Shown here one piece after another: positions 38,300-48,012 of a DNA stretch of 64,000 nucleotides. The first letter of the stretch is position 1. Each line of letters opens with the position of its first letter. Under the pieces are notes generated by a model that was given only the letters and a program-made list of their open reading frames with translations, did not search any database and was not told the DNA's origin. Location: NCBI GenBank assembly GCA_902578935.1, contig CACHEU010000002.1, forward strand, positions 208,253 to 272,252. Direction: 5' to 3'. Made by a program: the position numbers and the translations under genes. The stretch comes from an uncultured Pelagibacteraceae bacterium (GTDB lineage Bacteria; Pseudomonadota; Alphaproteobacteria; Pelagibacterales; Pelagibacteraceae).

Positions 38300-39757
38300 A
38301 TGTCAGATCTTAACAAAAAATCACTTTCAGAAATTGTAAATTTAATTAAAACAAAAAAAATATCTTCTTTAGAAATAACAAATCATTTTATAAAAAATAT
38401 TGAAAAAGGAAAAAAATTAAATAGTTTTATCACTACTTGTTTTGAGGAAAGTGTAAAGAACGCAAAAAACTTTGATTCCAAAAAGAATTTTGATGGTTTG
38501 CTCTCAGGTGTTCCACTGGCTGTTAAAGATTTATTTTGTACAAAAAATGTAAAAACTACAGCAGGAAGTAAGATACTAGAAAATTTTATCCCAACATATG
38601 AATCTACCGTAACTAATAATTTATGGTCCGAGGGAGCTATTCTACTTGGAAAGCTAAACTGTGATGAATTTGCAATGGGATCATCCAACGAAACAAGTTA
38701 TTTTGGAAAAACGATTAATCCAGTCGGTAAAGATTTGGTTCCAGGAGGGTCTTCAGGAGGTTCGGCAAGTGCTTTAGCAGCAAACCTAACTCCTGCAACG
38801 ATAGGTACAGACACCGGCGGATCTATTAGACAGCCAGCTTCTTTTACTGGAACTGTGGGATTGAAACCAACATATGGATTATGCTCAAGGTGGGGAATAG
38901 TTGCGTTTGCTTCATCATTGGATCAGGCCGGACCAATGACAAAAAATGTTGAAGACTGTGCTTTGTTATTGGAAGCAATGTCAGGATATGATCAAAAAGA
39001 TTCCACCTCTATAAATAAAAAAAAAGAAAACTATTCAAAAAATTTAAGTGAAAATATAAAAGGATTGAAAATTGGAATACCAAAAGAATATAGAGTAGAA
39101 AATATGCCAAAAGAAATAGACAATCTTTGGAAAAAAGGGATAGATATTTTAAAAAAATCTGGTGCGCAGATTGTTGATATTGTACTTCCACATACAAAAT
39201 ATGCATTACCAACCTATTATATAGTTGCACCTGCAGAAGCCTCTTCAAATTTGGCTCGTTATGATGGTGTAAAATATGGATACAGATCTAAGAAAGGTAA
39301 AAATCTCATCGAAATGTATGAGAACACTAGAGGAGAAGGTTTCGGGGATGAAGTGAAAAGAAGAATTCTTATCGGAACTTACGTTTTGTCATCAGGTTAC
39401 TATGATGCTTACTATCTAAAGGCCCAAAAGGTGAGAAAATTAATCAAAAATGATTTTGATGAATGTTTTAAAAATGTAGATGCTATCTTAACACCATCTA
39501 CTCCAAGTTCTGCTTTCAGGATTGGAGAAAAAACTAATGATCCAATATCTATGTACTTAAACGATATATTTACAGTTCCAATTAATTTAGCCGGTATACC
39601 CGCAATCTCAATACCTGCTGGTCAAGACGATCAAGGACATCCCTTGGGCCTTCAGCTCATATCGAAAGCATTAGATGAACAAAAAATTTTAAATATAGCT
39701 TTTGCGATGGAAAAAAATATCGCTTTCAAACAATCTTTAAATAGATGGTGGGAATAA
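38300..39757 (+). CDS. gatA: Asp-tRNA(Asn)/Glu-tRNA(Gln) amidotransferase subunit A
   Basis: GatA is the glutaminase subunit releasing ammonia for transamidation. The 485-residue amidase-signature protein has the catalytic lysine in PLAVKDLFCTKN, the GGSSGGSASALAANL Gly/Ser motif and the nucleophilic serine in GTDTGGSIRQPASFTG. It sits between gatC and gatB (3-nt gap). With a single GltX in the window, a GatCAB route to Gln-tRNA is likely; glnS was not seen here. Confidence 0.97.
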   Translation: MSDLNKKSLSEIVNLIKTKKISSLEITNHFIKNIEKGKKLNSFITTCFEESVKNAKNFDSKKNFDGLLSGVPLAVKDLFCTKNVKTTAGSKILENFIPTYESTVTNNLWSEGAILLGKLNCDEFAMGSSNETSYFGKTINPVGKDLVPGGSSGGSASALAANLTPATIGTDTGGSIRQPASFTGTVGLKPTYGLCSRWGIVAFASSLDQAGPMTKNVEDCALLLEAMSGYDQKDSTSINKKKENYSKNLSENIKGLKIGIPKEYRVENMPKEIDNLWKKGIDILKKSGAQIVDIVLPHTKYALPTYYIVAPAEASSNLARYDGVKYGYRSKKGKNLIEMYENTRGEGFGDEVKRRILIGTYVLSSGYYDAYYLKAQKVRKLIKNDFDECFKNVDAILTPSTPSSAFRIGEKTNDPISMYLNDIFTVPINLAGIPAISIPAGQDDQGHPLGLQLISKALDEQKILNIAFAMEKNIAFKQSLNRWWE

Positions 39758-39760
39758 TTT

Positions 39761-41230
39761 ATGGAAAAAGAAAAATTTGATTATTATATAAAAACTGAAA
39801 AAAATAGTTGGGAAGTAGTAATTGGTCTTGAAGTTCATGCCCAAGTTATTTCGGAATCGAAACTGTTTTCTGGTTCATCTACAAAATTTGGTGCAAAACC
39901 AAATACCCAGGTTAGTTTGGTGGACTCTGCGTTTCCAGGAATGCTTCCAGTTATAAATCAGTACTGTATAGAGCAGGCTGTTAAAACTGGCTTAGGTTTG
40001 AATGCTAAAATTAATTTACATTCTATATTTGACAGAAAAAATTATTTTTATGCTGATTTACCAGCAGGTTATCAAATATCTCAATACAAAAATCCAATTG
40101 TTGGTGAAGGTTTAGTTACCCTTGACATGCCTTATGGAAGTAAAAAAATTGGGATTGAAAGATTGCACTTAGAACAGGATGCCGGAAAGAGTATTCACGA
40201 TTTAAGTCCAGACAATACCTTTGTTGATCTAAATAGATCTGGAGTTGCTTTAATGGAAATTGTTAGCAAACCAGATTTAAGATCTCCAAGCGAAGTAAAC
40301 TCATACGTTAAAAAACTTAGAACAATAATGAGATATCTTGGTACTTGTGATGGAAATATGCAAGAAGGCTCTTTAAGAGCAGATGTAAATGTTTCAATTA
40401 GAAAAAAGGGAGAAAAAAAATTTGGAACCAGATGTGAAATAAAAAATGTAAATTCAATTAAGTTTATGGAGATGGCTATTGATTCTGAAGCAAAAAGACA
40501 AGTCGAATTACTTGAATCAGGTAAGACGATAGAACAAGAAACCAGACTTTTTGATACAAAAAAAAACGAAACTAGATCAATGAGGTCAAAAGAAGAAGCA
40601 CATGATTACAGGTATTTCCCTGATCCAGATTTGCTACCTTTAGAATTAAAACAAAGTTTTGTTGATAACTTGAAAAAAAAATTGCCAGAATTACCTGATC
40701 AAAAAAAAGACAGGTTTATTAAAAAATTTAAATTAACACCTTACGAGTCAAATGTTTTGGTATCAGAAATTGACATTTCTAAATATTTTGAAGAGGTAAT
40801 AAAAAACGCAGATATAAAACTTGCTAAAAACTGGATAATTGTTGAACTGTTTGCTGTATTAAATGAAAAAAATTTAGATATAAAAGACTCACCGGTATCA
40901 CCAAAAAATCTTGCATCACTAGTTAATGCTATTAGTTCTGGGGAAATTTCAGGAAAAATAGCAAAGAAAGTATTTGAAATAATGGTAGAAACTGGAGAAG
41001 AACCATCAAAAATTATAAAAGAAAAGGGATTGAAACAACAAAGCGATCCTAAAGAACTAGAAAAAATTGTAATTAAAGTTTTAGGAGATAACTCGGATAA
41101 AGTTTCAGAATATAAGTCTGGAAAAGAAAAACTCTACGGATTCTTTGTTGGAGAAATCATGAAAGCTTCATCTGGAAAGGCCAATCCAAAATTAGTCAAT
41201 GATATTCTAAAAGAAAAATTAAAAAAATGA
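39761..41230 (+). CDS. gatB: Asp-tRNA(Asn)/Glu-tRNA(Gln) amidotransferase subunit B
   Basis: GatB is the kinase/transamidase subunit that binds the mischarged tRNA. The 489-residue protein has [51 protein letters not shown] and the [13 protein letters not shown] motif, with a C-terminal YqeY-like helical tail ([20 protein letters not shown]). The stop overlaps the start of the O-methyltransferase by 4 nt. Confidence 0.97.
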   Translation: MEKEKFDYYIKTEKNSWEVVIGLEVHAQVISESKLFSGSSTKFGAKPNTQVSLVDSAFPGMLPVINQYCIEQAVKTGLGLNAKINLHSIFDRKNYFYADLPAGYQISQYKNPIVGEGLVTLDMPYGSKKIGIERLHLEQDAGKSIHDLSPDNTFVDLNRSGVALMEIVSKPDLRSPSEVNSYVKKLRTIMRYLGTCDGNMQEGSLRADVNVSIRKKGEKKFGTRCEIKNVNSIKFMEMAIDSEAKRQVELLESGKTIEQETRLFDTKKNETRSMRSKEEAHDYRYFPDPDLLPLELKQSFVDNLKKKLPELPDQKKDRFIKKFKLTPYESNVLVSEIDISKYFEEVIKNADIKLAKNWIIVELFAVLNEKNLDIKDSPVSPKNLASLVNAISSGEISGKIAKKVFEIMVETGEEPSKIIKEKGLKQQSDPKELEKIVIKVLGDNSDKVSEYKSGKEKLYGFFVGEIMKASSGKANPKLVNDILKEKLKK

Positions 41231-41883
41231 TTAAGAGTTTAGAAATTAATGAGAGATTAGAAAAATATATCTCTGATCATAGCTATGATCTACATCCTAT
41301 CCAAAAAGAAATATTAAATCACAATAAGAGTTTGGGTGATGTTAAAAAAATGCAGATTTCAGTAACTCAAGCCTATTTTTTCCAATTTTTTATAAAAACA
41401 AATAACATAAAGAATATTTTAGAAATTGGAACCTTTACAGGTTATAGCGCTTTAACAATGGGTCTTGCTCTGCCAAAGGATGGAAACATTATTTGTTTGG
41501 ATATCAACAAGGAAACCTCAGAAATAGCTAAAAATTTTTTTAAAAAAGCTAATTTAGATAAAAAGATGAAAATTATTTTAGGGCCCGCAATAAATACTCT
41601 TAAAAAATTAAAAGAGGATAAAAGAATGTTTGATATGATTTTTATTGATGGAGATAAAGAGAACTATAAAAATTATTACGATTTATCCTTAGAGCTTGTT
41701 AAGAAAAGTGGTTTTATACTTGTAGACAATGTTTTGTGGCACGGAGATGTTGCTGATCCCAACAAAAATGATCGATTAACTAATATAATTAGGGAATTTA
41801 ACTCTTTTATTAAGAAAGATGATAGGGTAGAAAAAACCATTTTGCCATTAGGTGATGGAGTAACAATTTGTAGGAAAATTTAA
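41227..41883 (+). CDS. O-methyltransferase, catechol/caffeoyl-CoA type
   Basis: A SAM-dependent methyltransferase of 218 residues (family 3 O-methyltransferase). The SAM-binding glycine motif is [17 protein letters not shown], followed by the acidic [13 protein letters not shown], the metal/substrate aspartate in [16 protein letters not shown] and [15 protein letters not shown]. The substrate cannot be told from sequence; bacterial members methylate phenolics, and some modify RNA (TrmR-like). It is embedded between gatB (4-nt overlap) and trhO (no gap), so a link to tRNA modification is possible but unproven. Confidence 0.85.
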   Translation: MIKSLEINERLEKYISDHSYDLHPIQKEILNHNKSLGDVKKMQISVTQAYFFQFFIKTNNIKNILEIGTFTGYSALTMGLALPKDGNIICLDINKETSEIAKNFFKKANLDKKMKIILGPAINTLKKLKEDKRMFDMIFIDGDKENYKNYYDLSLELVKKSGFILVDNVLWHGDVADPNKNDRLTNIIREFNSFIKKDDRVEKTILPLGDGVTICRKI

Positions 41884-42789
41884 ATGTTTCATATTTTTGG
41901 ATTTTATAAATTTAAAAGACTGTCTGGTTTGAAAAAACTAAAGAAAACTTTTCAAGAAAAGTTAATAAAAAACCATCTAAGAGGCACAATAATTTTTTCA
42001 AAAGAAGGAATTAATGGAACTATTTCTGGAAAAAAAAACAATATTGAAAAAGTAAAGAAAAGTCTAAAGAATATTTGCAAAATTAAACATTTTGATTCCG
42101 AAAATAATTCTACAAATAATTTTCAACCTTTCCATAGAGGTAAAACAAAAATCAAAAAAGAAGTTGTTCCAATAGGAGTTCAGGTTTCACCATCACAAAA
42201 ATTTAACAATTCTATAGAACCAAAAAAATGGAATTCATTATTAAAAGAAAAAGATATAAAAATAATAGATGCGAGAAAACCTTTCGAATATGACGTTGGA
42301 ACTTTTGAAGGAGCAGAAAATCCTAATATAAATAATTTTAGAGATTTTCCGAAATATTTAAAAAAATTTAATAAAAAAAATAAAATTGCAATGTTTTGTA
42401 CTGGAGGAATTAGATGTGAAAAAGCTTCTGTTTATTTAAAAAATAAAGGATTTAAAAACATATTTCAATTAAAGGGCGGAATATTAAATTATTTAAAAAA
42501 AATTAATGAAAAACAAAGTTTATGGAGAGGAGAGTGCTACGTTTTTGATAATAGAGTTTCGGTAACTCACAAACTAAAGATTGGGACTTATTCAATGTGT
42601 AGCGGATGTAGAAAACCAATGTCAATACAAGAGAAAAAATCTAAAAAATATGTGGAAGGTGTTTCCTGTCCTAAATGTCATGATTATTTGACAGAGACAC
42701 AAAAAAAAAGATTTTCTATGAGACAAAAACAAATTTTAATAGCGAAAAAAATGGGGAAAAAGCATATTTTTCAAAAAGAATTTCACTGA
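41884..42789 (+). CDS. trhO: tRNA uridine-34 hydroxylase TrhO (rhodanese-domain)
   Basis: TrhO (YceA) hydroxylates uridine-34 of certain tRNAs in E. coli and B. subtilis. The 301-residue protein has the N-terminal acylphosphatase-like domain (GTIIFSKEGINGTISG), a central rhodanese domain with the active-site CTGGIRCEKASVYLK, and a C-terminal region with CSGCRKPMS and CPKCH cysteine pairs. It directly follows the O-methyltransferase with no gap, and a MATE transporter follows. Confidence 0.93.
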   Translation: MFHIFGFYKFKRLSGLKKLKKTFQEKLIKNHLRGTIIFSKEGINGTISGKKNNIEKVKKSLKNICKIKHFDSENNSTNNFQPFHRGKTKIKKEVVPIGVQVSPSQKFNNSIEPKKWNSLLKEKDIKIIDARKPFEYDVGTFEGAENPNINNFRDFPKYLKKFNKKNKIAMFCTGGIRCEKASVYLKNKGFKNIFQLKGGILNYLKKINEKQSLWRGECYVFDNRVSVTHKLKIGTYSMCSGCRKPMSIQEKKSKKYVEGVSCPKCHDYLTETQKKRFSMRQKQILIAKKMGKKHIFQKEFH

Positions 42790-42797
42790 GGTAAAAA

Positions 42798-44171
42798 TTG
42801 AAACAAAAATTAAATCTAACCTCTAGCCCTATTATAAAATTATTAAGACAAATTGCCATTCCGTCTATGACGGGAAGTTTATTTCAAACTCTCTTCAATC
42901 TTGTAGATACTTTTTATGCCGGAAAAATATCAGCAGATGCTTTAGCCGCATTAGCAAAAGCCTTTCCATTATATTTTATAATAATTTCTGCAGGTATAGG
43001 AATAGTGGCAGGCTGCAATTCTTTAATAGCCAATTCTTTGGGTCAAAACAATAAAGTTGCTGCTTCAATTTATTCTTATAACTCCTTAGCATACGCTTTT
43101 TTTCTCTCAATATTCATAACAGTAATAGGTACATTTTTTTCTTATGATCTTTTAAAATTTATGGGAAGTACAGATGAAAGTATAACTTTGTCAAAAGAAT
43201 ATACTGATATCATTTTTTTAGGAACAATAGTTTTTTTAATTTTAACTTCTTTTAATGCAGTATTGTACGCACAAGGTGATACAAAAACTTACAGAAATGT
43301 TTTAATTGTCGGAGTAATTTTAAATATTATATTAAATCCTATTTTTATTTTTGGTTTATTTTTTATTCCTGCCTTTGGTATAGCCGGTTTAGCAATTTCT
43401 ACTGTACTAATCCAATTGGCTGCATGTATCTATTTATATTTTAAAGTCAACAAGACTGAATTAAAAATAATTCCAAAAATTTCAAGTTTTTATATAAGAA
43501 GAAATTTTTTGTTAAATATTTTTAATCAGAGTATGCCCATAACACTTGCTCTTTTTTTAGTAGCAACAGGAAGTTATATACTCCTATCTTTTATAAATAT
43601 TTTTGGAGAACAAGCGGTAGCAGGGTACGGAGCTGCGATAAGATTTGAACATTTATTTTCTTTACCTGTCATAGGTCTAAATACTGCCGTCATATCTATA
43701 GCAGGGCAAAATTTCGGAGCCAGAAGATATGATAGAATTAAAGAAGTTTATTTTAAATCAATAACGATAGGTGTAATGATAATGTGCGTTGCAGGTGTTA
43801 TCATTTACATTTTTTCGGAGTCAATTATAAGAATATTTTCAAATGACTTAGAGGTAATAAAATATGGCTCAAGTTATTTAAAGATAGCTGCATTTATTGG
43901 CCCTATTTATCCTGTTTTTTTTATTTCACACGCTCTGTTCACAGCACTAAAAAAAACATTTTTAATATTTTATTCAAATCTTTTCAGAATGGTGATTTTA
44001 CCATTTTCAATTGTTTGGTTAATTTTGAATGTTATGAATGGTTATTTTCAAGATATATTTTATGGTTTGTTAATTATGAATTGGGTTTTGGGATTCACAA
44101 TGTTGTTAGTAGCCAGAGGTTTAATGATTAAAACTTTCAAAGAAGAGAAAAAAGTTTTCTTTATATTTTGA
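42798..44171 (+). CDS. MATE-family efflux transporter
   Basis: A 12-helix multidrug/toxin exporter of the inner membrane, driven by H+ or Na+. The 457-residue protein begins at a TTG codon (42798), supported by the GAGG Shine-Dalgarno sequence 5 nt upstream. The typical start of the family, PIIKLLRQIAIPSMTGSLFQTLFNLVDTFYAG, and the later QNFGARRYDRIKEVYF loop are clear. NorM/DinF-like subgroup; substrate unknown. It is the last protein gene before the tRNA-Ser. Confidence 0.93.
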   Translation: MKQKLNLTSSPIIKLLRQIAIPSMTGSLFQTLFNLVDTFYAGKISADALAALAKAFPLYFIIISAGIGIVAGCNSLIANSLGQNNKVAASIYSYNSLAYAFFLSIFITVIGTFFSYDLLKFMGSTDESITLSKEYTDIIFLGTIVFLILTSFNAVLYAQGDTKTYRNVLIVGVILNIILNPIFIFGLFFIPAFGIAGLAISTVLIQLAACIYLYFKVNKTELKIIPKISSFYIRRNFLLNIFNQSMPITLALFLVATGSYILLSFINIFGEQAVAGYGAAIRFEHLFSLPVIGLNTAVISIAGQNFGARRYDRIKEVYFKSITIGVMIMCVAGVIIYIFSESIIRIFSNDLEVIKYGSSYLKIAAFIGPIYPVFFISHALFTALKKTFLIFYSNLFRMVILPFSIVWLILNVMNGYFQDIFYGLLIMNWVLGFTMLLVARGLMIKTFKEEKKVFFIF

Positions 44172-44197
44172 AAATGTTATATAAGAAGTCCTTGTTT

Positions 44198-44290
44198 GGT
44201 GAGGTGGGTGAGCTGGTTTAAACCAGAAGTTTGCTAAATTTCCGTAGGTGTAACAATCTACCGTGGGTTCGAATCCCACCCTCACCGCCA
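44198..44290 (+). tRNA. tRNA-Ser (anticodon GCU)
   Basis: The acceptor stem GGTGAGG pairs with CCTCACC. The D stem is GGT/ACC. The anticodon stem GAAGT/ATTTC encloses the loop TTGCTAA with anticodon GCT, reading AGC/AGU serine codons. A long variable arm follows (GTAG ... CTAC), typical of class II tRNAs. The T arm is GTGGG TTCGAAT CCCAC. G73 and an encoded CCA end the gene. It sits 26 nt after the MATE gene and 5 nt before the convergent transglycosylase stop. Confidence 0.97.
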
Positions 44291-44295
44291 TATTT

Positions 44296-46617
44296 TTATC
44301 TAAAATAGTTTTCTAATTCTATAGGTTTTCCGCTAAGCATATATCTATAAACATTAGCATTTTCCAAAACTCTTTGAACATAATTTCTTGTCTCTTTAAA
44401 CTTTATTAACTCTATCCAATTTACAAAATCAATTTTTCCCTTAGTTGGATCCCCATTAATTTTTCTCCAATATTTTACTCTTTTTGGTCCTGCATTATAT
44501 GCGGCAATAGCAAAAGGGTATACTTCTTTATATTCATTTAGAAGTGAATCAAAATAATATGTTCCCAAGCTAATATTATACTCTGGATCAGAAGTTAACT
44601 TACTTTTTCTATAAGGAACTTTCATTTGTTTAGCTACTAGTTTGGCAGTATAAGTCATAAGTTGCATCATTCCTTTAGCACCTGCGTAACTATTTGCTTT
44701 TGGATCAAATTCACTTTCTTGTCTCGTAATAGCTAAAATTATTTCTTGAGACGGCATTGCTTTACCATTAATAACTCTTGGAGTAGTTATAATTGGATAA
44801 TTAAATTTATTATAAAATCTTTTTTCATAAGATGCTTTTTTTGAAATTTGAATGGCATAATCATATCTTCCAACCTCAGTAGCAAGCTTAGCAGCAAGAA
44901 TTTCACTGCCCTTATCAATATTTACTTCCGCCAAATGTTTAATAATATCTTTGCTATATTTCGTTTTATTTAGCTCTTTTAAAAGTATTACATGTTTTAC
45001 TAAGGGACTTTTGTTAAATTCTTTTTCATAATCTTTTGAATATTTAGATTGCTCATTTAATTCAAATAATCCAGTAGGATTAATTTTTTTAAAAGAAAGT
45101 TGTCCGTAATATGTTGTTAAATATTTTGAACCTTCTTGAAAAAATTTTTGTGATAATTTATCATTACCAAGCTTTTCATAAGTAATTCCTATCCAATAAG
45201 CACCTCTTGCTAAACTAATTGGGTAACCTACATTTTCATAAAAATCTTTAAAATGTTTTAAAGCCCTATTCGGGTCATTTAAAAAGACTAACGATATCCA
45301 TCCAGACATCCATTCTGCTTCAGCAAACTCAGGACCTTCTGTTAAAGAATGATTTTTTGCTACTTCATATGCTTTTTGATATTTTTTCTTATATATCAAA
45401 GATCTAGATAATATATGTCTTTCTTTCCACCACAAATCCGGGCGAATTAATTTATCTTTGTCATTTGGAGTCTGATCTATAATTTCTAAAGATGACTCCA
45501 GTCTTCCTCTTCTTCTTCTCCATTTTAATCTGTCGTATTTTAAACCAATATCTGATTTTAATTTTTCAGGAACTTGAGTTATCGCTTTGTCAACACCATA
45601 GGAATTACTCATTAATATCTGTCTTGCGTTGTATAGAGCCCTGTAATCTTTAGGCAAATATCTTAATATTCTTTTCAGATCCCAATATTTATATTCCCAC
45701 GCCATATAGTCGGCTCTTTTAATATGATCGGAAGAATTTAAAAATTTTTTATATTTTTTATTTAAGTATTTAAGATCTTTAGAACTTAAAGATGCATTAA
45801 TCCATCCATCTTTTATTAATACTGACGCTCTATCTAAGTCACCTTTTAAAAAATATGACTCGCCAAGTTTTATTTTTCCAAATCCACTTAAAGGAGGAGA
45901 GGACTCAAACCATCCTATAACGGTATTTGGGCTGTTAGTTTTAAGATTAATTTTGTGTTCCGCTAGATACTTTAGTCTATTTATTCTTGGATAGTAGGGA
46001 TTCTTATCAATAAAATTGATATAGTCTGTGAAAGTAGCCTTATTATTTTTTTCTTTCAAATACATCCACCAAACTAAACTTTGAAAGTCCTTATCTCTTA
46101 CTTTTTTTGCAAGCTTAAACGCTGTATTCCATTTTTTTTCTTTAATATTCAAAAACACTTCTTTTGCATATTCATAATCTTTTTTTGACAAAATAGCAGA
46201 TTCAGGAGCTTGTTTACTTTCAGTTTTTTTATATGTTACTGGTTTTTTTTCAGGAAAAACAAAAGAACTTTCAACTTTTTCTTCAACTAAATTTAAAGAA
46301 ACTGTCTCTTTTTTTCGAAGTGGTTTTTCTTTTGGTATAAGAGAGGAAGTTTTATTTTTTTCTTTTTCAACTTTTTTAACTACCGTTTTACTTTTGGGTT
46401 TGATTTTAGGTAAAATATTTTTTTTTGTAACAGTAAACTTTTTTTTAACTTGAGGTTTTTTTACAGGCAGAATATATGATAATTTTTCCTTTTTGATAGT
46501 TACCGATAATTCTTTTGGTTTTGTTTTAGGTAAAATTATAGAGTTTGTATCTGCGTAGGCATTAGTATAGTGGAAAGTAATCAATAAAAAAACTAGACTA
46601 ATTAAATGTTTAAGCAT
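44296..46617 (-). CDS. slt: soluble lytic murein transglycosylase (GH23) with PKxKP-rich linker
   Basis: It cleaves peptidoglycan glycan strands in the periplasm. I start at MLKHLISLVFLLITFHYTNAYA (46617), a clear signal peptide; the track ORF begins 27 residues earlier. After it, residues about 25-135 are a Lys-rich linker with five [LVF]P-x-x-KP repeats (ILPKTKP, ILPVKKP and others). An alpha-superhelical region follows, then the C-terminal SLT domain with the catalytic Glu in TRQESEFDPKANSYAGAKGMMQLM and AIAAYNAGPKRVKYW. 773 residues; divergent from dapA. Confidence 0.93.
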   Translation of the reverse strand: MLKHLISLVFLLITFHYTNAYADTNSIILPKTKPKELSVTIKKEKLSYILPVKKPQVKKKFTVTKKNILPKIKPKSKTVVKKVEKEKNKTSSLIPKEKPLRKKETVSLNLVEEKVESSFVFPEKKPVTYKKTESKQAPESAILSKKDYEYAKEVFLNIKEKKWNTAFKLAKKVRDKDFQSLVWWMYLKEKNNKATFTDYINFIDKNPYYPRINRLKYLAEHKINLKTNSPNTVIGWFESSPPLSGFGKIKLGESYFLKGDLDRASVLIKDGWINASLSSKDLKYLNKKYKKFLNSSDHIKRADYMAWEYKYWDLKRILRYLPKDYRALYNARQILMSNSYGVDKAITQVPEKLKSDIGLKYDRLKWRRRRGRLESSLEIIDQTPNDKDKLIRPDLWWKERHILSRSLIYKKKYQKAYEVAKNHSLTEGPEFAEAEWMSGWISLVFLNDPNRALKHFKDFYENVGYPISLARGAYWIGITYEKLGNDKLSQKFFQEGSKYLTTYYGQLSFKKINPTGLFELNEQSKYSKDYEKEFNKSPLVKHVILLKELNKTKYSKDIIKHLAEVNIDKGSEILAAKLATEVGRYDYAIQISKKASYEKRFYNKFNYPIITTPRVINGKAMPSQEIILAITRQESEFDPKANSYAGAKGMMQLMTYTAKLVAKQMKVPYRKSKLTSDPEYNISLGTYYFDSLLNEYKEVYPFAIAAYNAGPKRVKYWRKINGDPTKGKIDFVNWIELIKFKETRNYVQRVLENANVYRYMLSGKPIELENYFR

Positions 46618-46623
46618 AAAATT

Positions 46624-46652
46624 TTGAAAGATTAAATTAATTACTATATAAA
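46624..46652 (+). promoter_or_regulatory. candidate promoter for dapA (leaderless)
   Basis: TTGAAA (46624-46629), a 17-nt spacer and TATAAA (46647-46652) form a good sigma-70-type match in the 40-nt divergent gap. Only 5 nt separate the -10 from the dapA ATG, so transcription would start at the ATG itself. No Shine-Dalgarno sequence is present, which fits a leaderless message. This is a motif-based inference. Confidence 0.5.
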
Positions 46653-46657
46653 GAATT

Positions 46658-47542
46658 ATGTTTAAAGGTTCAATTGTAGCTTTAATAACACCATTCAAAG
46701 ATAATGTAATGGATCAGGATAGATATATATCCCTTATTCATCATCATATTTCCAATGGAACAAAAGGAGTAGTTCCTGCTGGTACAACCGGTGAATCACC
46801 TACGCTAAATCATGAAGAACACAAAAAGGTAATTGAAATTGCTGTTAAGGAATGTAAAGGAAAAATTCCAGTTGTAGCTGGAACCGGTTCTAATTCTACT
46901 GCTGAAGCAATTGAATTATCAAAGCATGCTGAAAAAGCTGGAGCTAACGGATTATTAATAGTTACACCATATTATAACAAACCAACTCAAGAAGGACTTT
47001 ACCAACATTACAAACTAATAAACGATAATGTTGGGATACCAATTATTATATACAATATTCCGCCAAGATCAGTAATCGATATGTCAGTTGATACTATGGC
47101 TAGACTTTTTGAATTAAAAAATATTGCAGGAGTTAAAGATGCAACCGCAGATCTAAGTAGGGTTGATCAACAATTAAAGAAAATGGGTCCGGAGTTTATT
47201 CAATTGTCTGGAGAAGATGGAACAGCTTTAGAATTTAATATGCGTGGCGGTGTAGGATGTATTTCTGTTACAGCAAATGTGGCTGCAAAACTTTGTTCAG
47301 AATTTCAAGATGCATCATTAAGCAAAAATAATAGCAATCTACTTGCCAAAGCTAAAGAGATTAATGAAAAATTGATGCCACTACATAAAGCTTTGTTTAT
47401 AGAAAGTAATCCAAGTCCAGTTAAGTATGCTGCAAGTTTGTTAAACTTGTCTTCCGATGAAGTTAGATTACCTTTAGTGAGAGTGACAGACAAAACAAAA
47501 AAAGAAGTACAGAAAGCTTTAAAGATTGCCAATCTGCTTTAA
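46658..47542 (+). CDS. dapA: 4-hydroxy-tetrahydrodipicolinate synthase
   Basis: DapA condenses pyruvate with aspartate semialdehyde in the lysine/diaminopimelate pathway, supplying protein synthesis and cell wall. The 294-residue protein has [24 protein letters not shown], the tyrosine of [14 protein letters not shown] and the Schiff-base lysine in [12 protein letters not shown]. It starts a long plus-strand run ending at recO. The stop overlaps the smpB start (TAATG). Confidence 0.98.
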   Translation: MFKGSIVALITPFKDNVMDQDRYISLIHHHISNGTKGVVPAGTTGESPTLNHEEHKKVIEIAVKECKGKIPVVAGTGSNSTAEAIELSKHAEKAGANGLLIVTPYYNKPTQEGLYQHYKLINDNVGIPIIIYNIPPRSVIDMSVDTMARLFELKNIAGVKDATADLSRVDQQLKKMGPEFIQLSGEDGTALEFNMRGGVGCISVTANVAAKLCSEFQDASLSKNNSNLLAKAKEINEKLMPLHKALFIESNPSPVKYAASLLNLSSDEVRLPLVRVTDKTKKEVQKALKIANLL

Positions 47543-48012
47543 TGAAAGCAAGAAAAAATACCGGTATAAAAATTGTCTGCAATAATAGAAAAGCAAGATT
47601 TAATTATTTTTTTCAAGAATTAATAGAGGCAGGAATAGTTTTAAAAGGATCAGAAGTCAAATCTCTTAGGGATGGAAAAGCAAATATAACTGATGCTTAT
47701 GCTACCGATAACAAAGGTGAAATTTATTTAATTAATTCACACATACCTTTATATAAAGAGTCCAGCTATAATAATCATAATCCTAGAGACATGAGAAAAC
47801 TTTTACTTAATAAAAGAGAAATTAACAAAGTGATAGGAAAAATTAATAGAGAAGGATTAACAATTATTCCAACAAAAGTATATTTTAAAAAAGGGAAAGC
47901 AAAAGTAGAACTTGCTATTGCTAAAGGAAAAAAACTCTATGATAAAAGAAATGTTAAGAAAAAAAGAGATTGGGAAAGAGAACAGGCCAGGATATTAAGT
48001 AGAAATAAATAA
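47542..48012 (+). CDS. smpB: SsrA-binding protein SmpB
   Basis: SmpB delivers tmRNA to stalled ribosomes for trans-translation. The 156-residue protein has [38 protein letters not shown], the [10 protein letters not shown] segment, and the C-terminal [21 protein letters not shown] tail that enters the decoding site. tmRNA (ssrA) itself is not seen in this window. Neighbours dapA and folK overlap by 1 nt each. Confidence 0.97.
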   Translation: MKARKNTGIKIVCNNRKARFNYFFQELIEAGIVLKGSEVKSLRDGKANITDAYATDNKGEIYLINSHIPLYKESSYNNHNPRDMRKLLLNKREINKVIGKINREGLTIIPTKVYFKKGKAKVELAIAKGKKLYDKRNVKKKRDWEREQARILSRNK

